Source of the DNA: Psettodes erumei
Taxonomy: Eukaryota; Chordata; Actinopteri; Pleuronectiformes; Psettodidae
Reading direction: 5' to 3'
DNA: 64,000 nucleotides
Assembly (NCBI GenBank): GCA_016785225.1
Contig: JAFBJZ010000623.1
Location: 2,394,501-2,458,500, forward strand
Shown here: positions 57,721 to 64,000 of the stretch, one piece after another
Layout of the letters: each line of letters opens with the position of its first letter
How positions within the stretch are numbered: position 1 is the first letter of the stretch
Notes under the pieces: generated by a model
Seen by the model: only the letters and a program-made list of their open reading frames with translations
Databases searched by the model: none
What the model was told of the DNA's origin: nothing
Made by a program: the position numbers and the translations under genes

Positions 57721-60700
57721 CATAACACTGAACAAACAGGTCCTAAACTATCTTTGGAGCCAACCAGCTTTATTGGAAATCTTTACTGTAATAATAGCAA
57801 ACAGTAGATTTTACTGACCTTTTAATACAAATATTATATCTGCAGTTTATATTTGCTGAAGTTTGATGAATATTAAAGAGTAAAATAAGTATATGAGCGC
57901 TGAAACCATTAAACAATTGTTTTAATCAACAAAAGCACTTAGGTAGCAAATGCTTGTCTTTTTTGGAATAACATTTAGAATTTGAATATTTATATGTAAA
58001 TATACTTTGTGAATATACAATCTGACATCCCTAATGAGAATTAATAACCTCCTGTGTGTTGCGTTATCTGTATTAGATAATGTGTGAGTTAGTCACATGT
58101 ACTAGACACATCATCACAAGATCACTGAAAATTCTGCAGTGAAATCTTAACGTCACACGTGTTGAGGTAATTGAAAATGTCTGCGCACATGTGGAACTTA
58201 CTTGAAATATGACATCTGAGTTGTTCTTTAATGAATAATAGGCAACTGAATGTCACACGGGTCAGTTCCCTCAAATCACCGAAACCCACATTTACTAATT
58301 TACTGTAATTCCAGTCATATCCAGCCAGGTAGATGGATGGAAATCACAGAACTAAGTAAAAATTTCCAACACCCTCTCTTTTCAAAGTAACGGCATGTTA
58401 TAAATAATTTTCTTTGGCAGTACTCTTTGCTCAACAAATGTCAGAACTGCCTCAGAAACCTGCTGATAGTGCAGTCAGTGGATTATCAGGTTATGGACAA
58501 ATTCTGTTTTTCAGTTCTGTGGGAACCACAAACAAAATGAACCAAAAGTATCCGATTAGCTTGATACAACTACAGGTAAATTAGAAATAGTTTTACATTT
58601 TATTTCTTGAAATTGAAATGAACCTTAAGGACAATAGCATTTAGATCTCAAGTTCACATCTGTTCACTGGATTAAAGCAGGCTCTGGATAAAATCTGTTT
58701 GTAGACTGTGTCATCATGTACTTGGGCATCATAGCATGAAAAGACCATATTTGAAGCTTCATACTAATGAAAAAGAGCATGAATAAGTAGTGCTCATACA
58801 GTGTGTGTCTGTAATCCTAAGTAAACACTTGTTTACCTGTTTAGAAAAATACATGCGCAGTAAACTGAGCCTTTTTTCTATTCAAGGTAAACAGACTGTA
58901 TATTCAGTAAGTCTTTATTGCCATACAGTAAAATCTTATCTGTGACATCAAACTGGCTGCAAACGTGAGTAGACACATCACTGGTGTTTCTCAATGTGTG
59001 TAGGTGGTGTAAGTGGTGAAATGCATGATTCCTGTATATGTAGTATTAGCTCTTAATCCAAAGCATTTCTTCAGTCTGTTGACTCATAGGAACTTATTAG
59101 CTGACAAATCACATCAGATGTAAAGTCAGATAAGCTTGTCTTTGTTTCTACAAGCTTTCTGCACTGCTGCAAAACTGTTGCAGAATATTTCAGAGCCTTT
59201 CACTCTTTGGTGATTTTCTCTGGTAGGCTCTGCTTAACATTCAGAATAGGGTTATGGTTTAAGGTTTTCCTCATTTGAGGAAGAGCTATTAAAGACCCTT
59301 GATGCAGAGATTTAAATATTCTTTGATACTTTGATACTTGTCTGCAGGTAACATCACTTCCCATCCAAACTACAGACATTAATGAGTTAGCATCATTAAT
59401 TAGTCTACTGTGGAGATTTTGTTGCAATATGGACACTCAGCATGGCTTCAAATTCTCTGTTTTCTCACCCACCTGCAGTGTTGACTCAGACAGGTTGTTA
59501 TTGTGATGAAGGAGATGGAAACCCATTGCTTGTTAGTCAGAAGGCAGTCTGCAAAGGGAACAGAGATCAGTTGTGGTCTCAGATGGGTTATGGGAAACAC
59601 AAATATACATATATAAATATAATATAAAAATGCAGAAGTGAAAAATGTTCCCCTTCACACTGTCAGGAAATGTGTCAGTGTGTTGTTGTGAAGTGCTGAA
59701 GGAGCTCTGCGTGGTCACAGCTGGCTCAAACGGGTTCACTGACTGTTCGACAATAAGCCTGAAAGCATTTGCCTTAAGACCTCATTTTGCTGCTAGTCCC
59801 AGTTGGTGGTCATCTGGTCTCTTGTTCTGTTCCCAGCTCTGTAATGTCTGACACTGTGTGTTAAAGTTGCTCATTGTACCAGGTGATCATGCTTCAGTTG
59901 TATAGACAATCAGTGTTTTAAACACACCACCTTTAAATAGCAGACCAGTGTTTTTTAAATGCAACGTTTTTACAGTGTGCTTCACAACCAACGTCTAATT
60001 GCTGTGCTATTGTCACGTTTATATTTTGATTTAAGTGACTCATTTGATTAAAGGGATTCTTTGCTCGATGTTTTGCCTCATGAGGACAGGGGGAGGGCCC
60101 AGACCTTTTCACCAGGTACAGCTGTGTCTTTTTTTTCCCTCTGCTATCAGAGACTGAATGTTGGGTTTGAAGACAATACAATATAAGCTCACAGTACCAC
60201 AGTCTGTATTTGACAAAGCAGATAAAGCTCATTCAGATGTTCTAAACTATTAAAACAGTTAATTAAATGTTGAATAAACAAACTGATCTGATTCTACTCT
60301 GACTCTTTGGTTTCATTTTTCAAGTCTTTACACTTTGTCACTAAATGTTGAGCTTTACTTATGTCAGTTATTAGTGACAGTGTTTACTGTGCATGTTTGA
60401 AAATCCCACAAAAGGAGAACTTTTTATAGAAATAGAATGCAGACCTGAAAAAATGTCACCATCCTGAAGCCTTTACATTGTAATTTTATTAGTGTTGTAA
60501 AATACTTTTGACCTCTTTTGGACCACAGAGATTCTCCAACTAAGACCAATAACTAACCATAACCAGTGATGAGGGGTCACAAGTACCCACTGACTTATTT
60601 AGGAGCTTCAAGCCAAAAGGGTGGTGGACCAGTATCCTAATGTTCGATGGTAATATCCAGTATATGGAAAATCTGAGATAAGAGAAAGCATCTACGATAT

Positions 60701-61056
60701 CAAACAAATTGCTGCATTTTGCATTACCTCAAAAAGACCAGCAGGGAGCAGCCTTACACTACGCTAGACATGGTACGTATTGGTTTATCTGTATTTTGAT
60801 CCACATCCTATTCAGTTTTAGACAACTGTATGGATTTCATTGAGGGAGAGTATACTCCATGTAGAAGAACTTGATCAGCTGTGTTTTGTCAGAAGTCTGG
60901 GTGTAAATACAGTCAAGGCTTGTACATTTGTGGTCATCTCCATCAAGTCTCTTAACCGGCTCTTATCTCATGTTGATGACACTTGTAACTGCTTAGCTAA
61001 GTGCTCTTCTTAAGTGTCTGACCCCTCACTGTCATTCCTTAACACAGACACACTGC

Positions 61057-61093
<37 letters not shown>

Positions 61094-61288
61094 CTAATAA
61101 AGAAAAAGTGTTAAATGTCAAACTAAAATGTGAAACTAAAGTGTCAAAGTGTCAAACTGTCACGTGTTGTCTGATCTAGGGGATACATGACTTAATCATA
61201 ATTTAGGTGAAAAAATACATCAATGTTGAATTACACCACACAGTTTTGTTGTGTTACAGTCACACTCAAATTCACTCACATGGCATCC

Positions 61289-61327
<39 letters not shown>

Positions 61328-64000
61328 CCTTTCCCATCCTTTTATCTTCCAGGACAGATGCATTAACGATAGGCCTTATCAGATGAGACAGTCACTGCCT
61401 TTCATCCACTTATCTGTCCATTTTTCATCTTTCCTTGCAGCTACACGTCCGCCGATCAGCTCAGCAACTTACCTTCATGTTGCCTCCATTTCATTCAACG
61501 GTCTATCCAGTCCTCTGTGTGTGGTTCTGTTCAGTACACAGAACAGTACAGTACAAGGAAATTAGAAGCTGCAATACACACACACACACACACACCAACT
61601 CACACAAAAACCTTAGAGCGACAGCCAAGAAGAAAGAGATGAGGGCATAGTGTTTAAAACTGTAGTGATTCAACCAATAAAAATGTGTTTCTCTACCAGA
61701 GTAAAACAGGCAAGACTTTTCCATACAATTTGCGCTGATAGGATTCTCATTCCAAATCCAATTATTCAAAGTTGTGTTAGACCAAATATGTTGCAAACAG
61801 GTGTAGTAATAATGTGTTTGGAAGAGTTGTGAGGGTTTTATGAGCAAATAGTCTTCTGTTCACGGGTCCTCAGAGGGTATGTGTTGATACGACGTGCTGC
61901 TGCTCGGTGCTGCAGAATCACAGTCACACTGCCAAAGCTCGGAGTCCAATTCCAACTGGGGCCAACGAACTGAAAACGTACGTGCTTAGTTAAACCCGGG
62001 ATGAAACCAAGTGGCATATATTATAGGATTATATTAAGTTTTGAAAAGCCCAGTTGGCCCAATTAAAGAAACACCAATGCAGGCAGCATAAGCCAGGATC
62101 GAGTAATTAATACAAATAAAAAAATCTCTCTCATGACTAAGGTACATTCATGGCAGTTAGGTTATGCTGTGGTTTAACTTGTGGTGTTAGACAAGGACAA
62201 GGAAATCACAATGTTTTCACTCCTATCCTGACTCTAGTCTTCTTTTACACACTATAAAAGAATTATAGTCAGGGCCAAACTGTATGTAAACATGCAAACT
62301 TTCAAAACTGCTATTTTGTAAGTGTGAAAACGCCACAAAAACCTCTTATATAAGTGTGAACAGTATAAACATTTTTTTAAAAATCCATTCTCCATTAATA
62401 TCCTGCTTGTCCTGCTTATGGTGGGTCTACAATTTCATGTAGAACACTTATTACAATAAATCACATTTATCTTAATGCTGGGTGAAGTTAAAGATGTGGT
62501 TTGAGGCAATTATTATATTTTATGTCATCTTTTTAGTGTGTCATAAGAGCAAATAATGTAATTTCAGAAAAATGAAACAAGATTCACTGGGATACAGTTT
62601 TCTTTGGAGTTTAATTAGCTTTTTGACACAAAGCACCAATAAGTTTGACTGCTGCCTTAGTGTTGTCACATGTGGGAAATAAGGAGCCTTGTTCTTGAAT
62701 ATTACCCAGAAAAGAATAGAAAAGCCTTACATCACTGAGGAAAAGGAATGTCTCAGTGCTTACTCAGGTTGATGAACTGAAAGCCTCTGAGGCATGATTA
62801 CACTGTTCTCAAGTGAATTGTCTCCTGTCCTCCACTTCCCTCCCCACAGGCAAGGAGTTTAGGACAAGTCACAGCAGGCAGAAATGTTAGCAACCTGCCA
62901 AATCCTTCTTGGACTGTGGCTGCCAGCTCTGTGATTTTGGCTAGCCACTCTGGCAGCCATTCAGCTTTGTTCAATGTGCATTTCTTTTTCCAAATTTATT
63001 TTACCATCTAAATGGTTGAACTGTTATTATGAATACATTTAATATTGTGTGGGTATTAGAGAAACCATTTTACAGGACCTGGTTAGGATGCAGGTCCTGA
63101 GCAAGGGAAGCCTAACTTAATTCTTTAACTTTCGCATCAGTGGATATGCAGCGATTTCACCCGTGTACCGCTATTTAACAGTCAGTAGATTGTGGTGTTA
63201 AAGTAAATGTCAGGGGATCTCCAAAATCAGGAGCTTCCTCCTCTGGGGGCTACAGATGTCAGCAGAAAATTTCATGGTCATGCATCCAATAGTTGCTGTG
63301 ATATTTCAGTCTGGGCTAAGGCAGTGGACTGATTGAGCATGCCACAGCATGGCTAAAAATGGCAAATTTAAAATCCTCACTGTGTCCCATGTATAGCCTG
63401 CTCTAATGAAAGTACTGTGCATGTCTGTCAGAGCTACCTTTGGTCACAATTACTTAAACAGCTGAATGAGGTTTTTTAAAAAAAATAAATAACAGGATCA
63501 CCTCTGTCCCACTGTGAAAATCTGCATTATGTACCAAGACCTTATGATCCGTCAGGTTAGCGGAACTCTGGGAATGGCAGGCTTGGTACCAGATGACAAA
63601 CCTTGACTATAGTTGGACTAATCAGTAGGTTGTGGTCACTTCAGTCCACTGCTGCCCTCACATTAACCTGCTGCTTGTTATTAACACAGAGCTCAAGAGC
63701 AGAGAGTGTGTGTGTGCATGTGCGTGTGTGTGCCCAGCAGAAAAAAAAGGTTAAAATTCCCAACGTGAGGCGTTTCTGTGTCTCAGTTCACTGTGCACGC
63801 CCTTGTATCTGTCAACTCTATTTGAACATATCTGATTCTTTAGCACAAGCTTATAAGGCAAACAAACCATGTTTCTTCTGCTGGTTTAAATGCAGCTCTT
63901 TGTGTGTGGGAATGACACGGTGATCGGGCTTGTATGTCACTGTGGCAGAGTCTAAGCTCCACGCCTTGGGTTATCTCTATGTCATAAAAATGTAGGGCAG
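57721..64000. other. Intergenic region downstream of deptor
   Basis: It is AT-rich with no exon that I could recognise on either strand. It contains (AC)16 at 61060-61091, (TC)17 at 61292-61325 and (AC)10 at 61576-61595. In human the next gene is COL14A1; I looked for its von Willebrand and fibronectin III motifs and found none before the window ends. Confidence 0.5.

Noticed and set aside
61440..61565. Possible exon after an AG acceptor downstream of deptor
   Set aside because: The translated sequence has no match to the expected neighbour COL14A1 and no donor in phase; it sits between microsatellites.
1..64000. CRISPR arrays, operons, prophage or other bacterial systems
   Set aside because: All genes are spliced vertebrate genes; the only short tandem arrays are eukaryotic microsatellites.

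Overview
The window is animal nuclear DNA, most likely from a percomorph teleost. Three vertebrate genes with short exons and GT-AG introns can be read on the + strand. There are many long (CA)n/(GT)n microsatellites, a decayed Tc1-like transposon with fish-type inverted repeats, and several fish-type MITE relics. No bacterial features, operons, CRISPR arrays or viral genes were seen.

Layout: (1) 391-7747 holds the last nine coding exons of lars2, mitochondrial leucyl-tRNA synthetase; the start of the gene lies left of the window. (2) About 7.97-13.2 kb is intergenic and holds a deleted Tc1-like element, a CA repeat and a MITE-like relic. (3) 13974-28303 is limd1: a large first exon for the disordered N-terminal two thirds, then seven small exons for three LIM domains, then a 3' UTR of about 1.4 kb with three AATAAA signals. 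(4) A tRNA-Arg(ACG) gene lies on the - strand at 30423-30495 with its Pol III terminator. (5) 33490-56425 is deptor, the DEP-DEP-PDZ inhibitor of mTOR, in nine coding exons behind a GC/CCAAT-box promoter-like region. (6) About 57.7-64 kb is AT-rich, with microsatellites and no gene that I can support.

The conceptual proteins are 395 residues (lars2, C-terminal part), 609 (limd1) and 395 (deptor). All exon phases join without a frameshift, so the three genes look intact. They do not form one pathway: lars2 serves mitochondrial translation, limd1 is an Ajuba-family scaffold (Hippo, RNA-induced silencing and hypoxia signalling), and deptor restrains mTORC1/2. The lars2-limd1 pair matches the human 3p21.31 order as I recall it, whereas human DEPTOR is on 8q24. 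The limd1-tRNA-deptor interval is therefore a candidate rearrangement junction.

I found no new multi-gene system. The points most worth a second look are an unidentified exon-like ORF on the - strand inside a limd1 intron, a duplicated exon end with a second 5' splice site in deptor, splice sites built on TG/CA repeats, two strong G-quadruplex tracts, and an exonic CTCF-like motif in lars2. Exon calls rest on reading the splice sites and comparing with family sequences from memory; no search was run.
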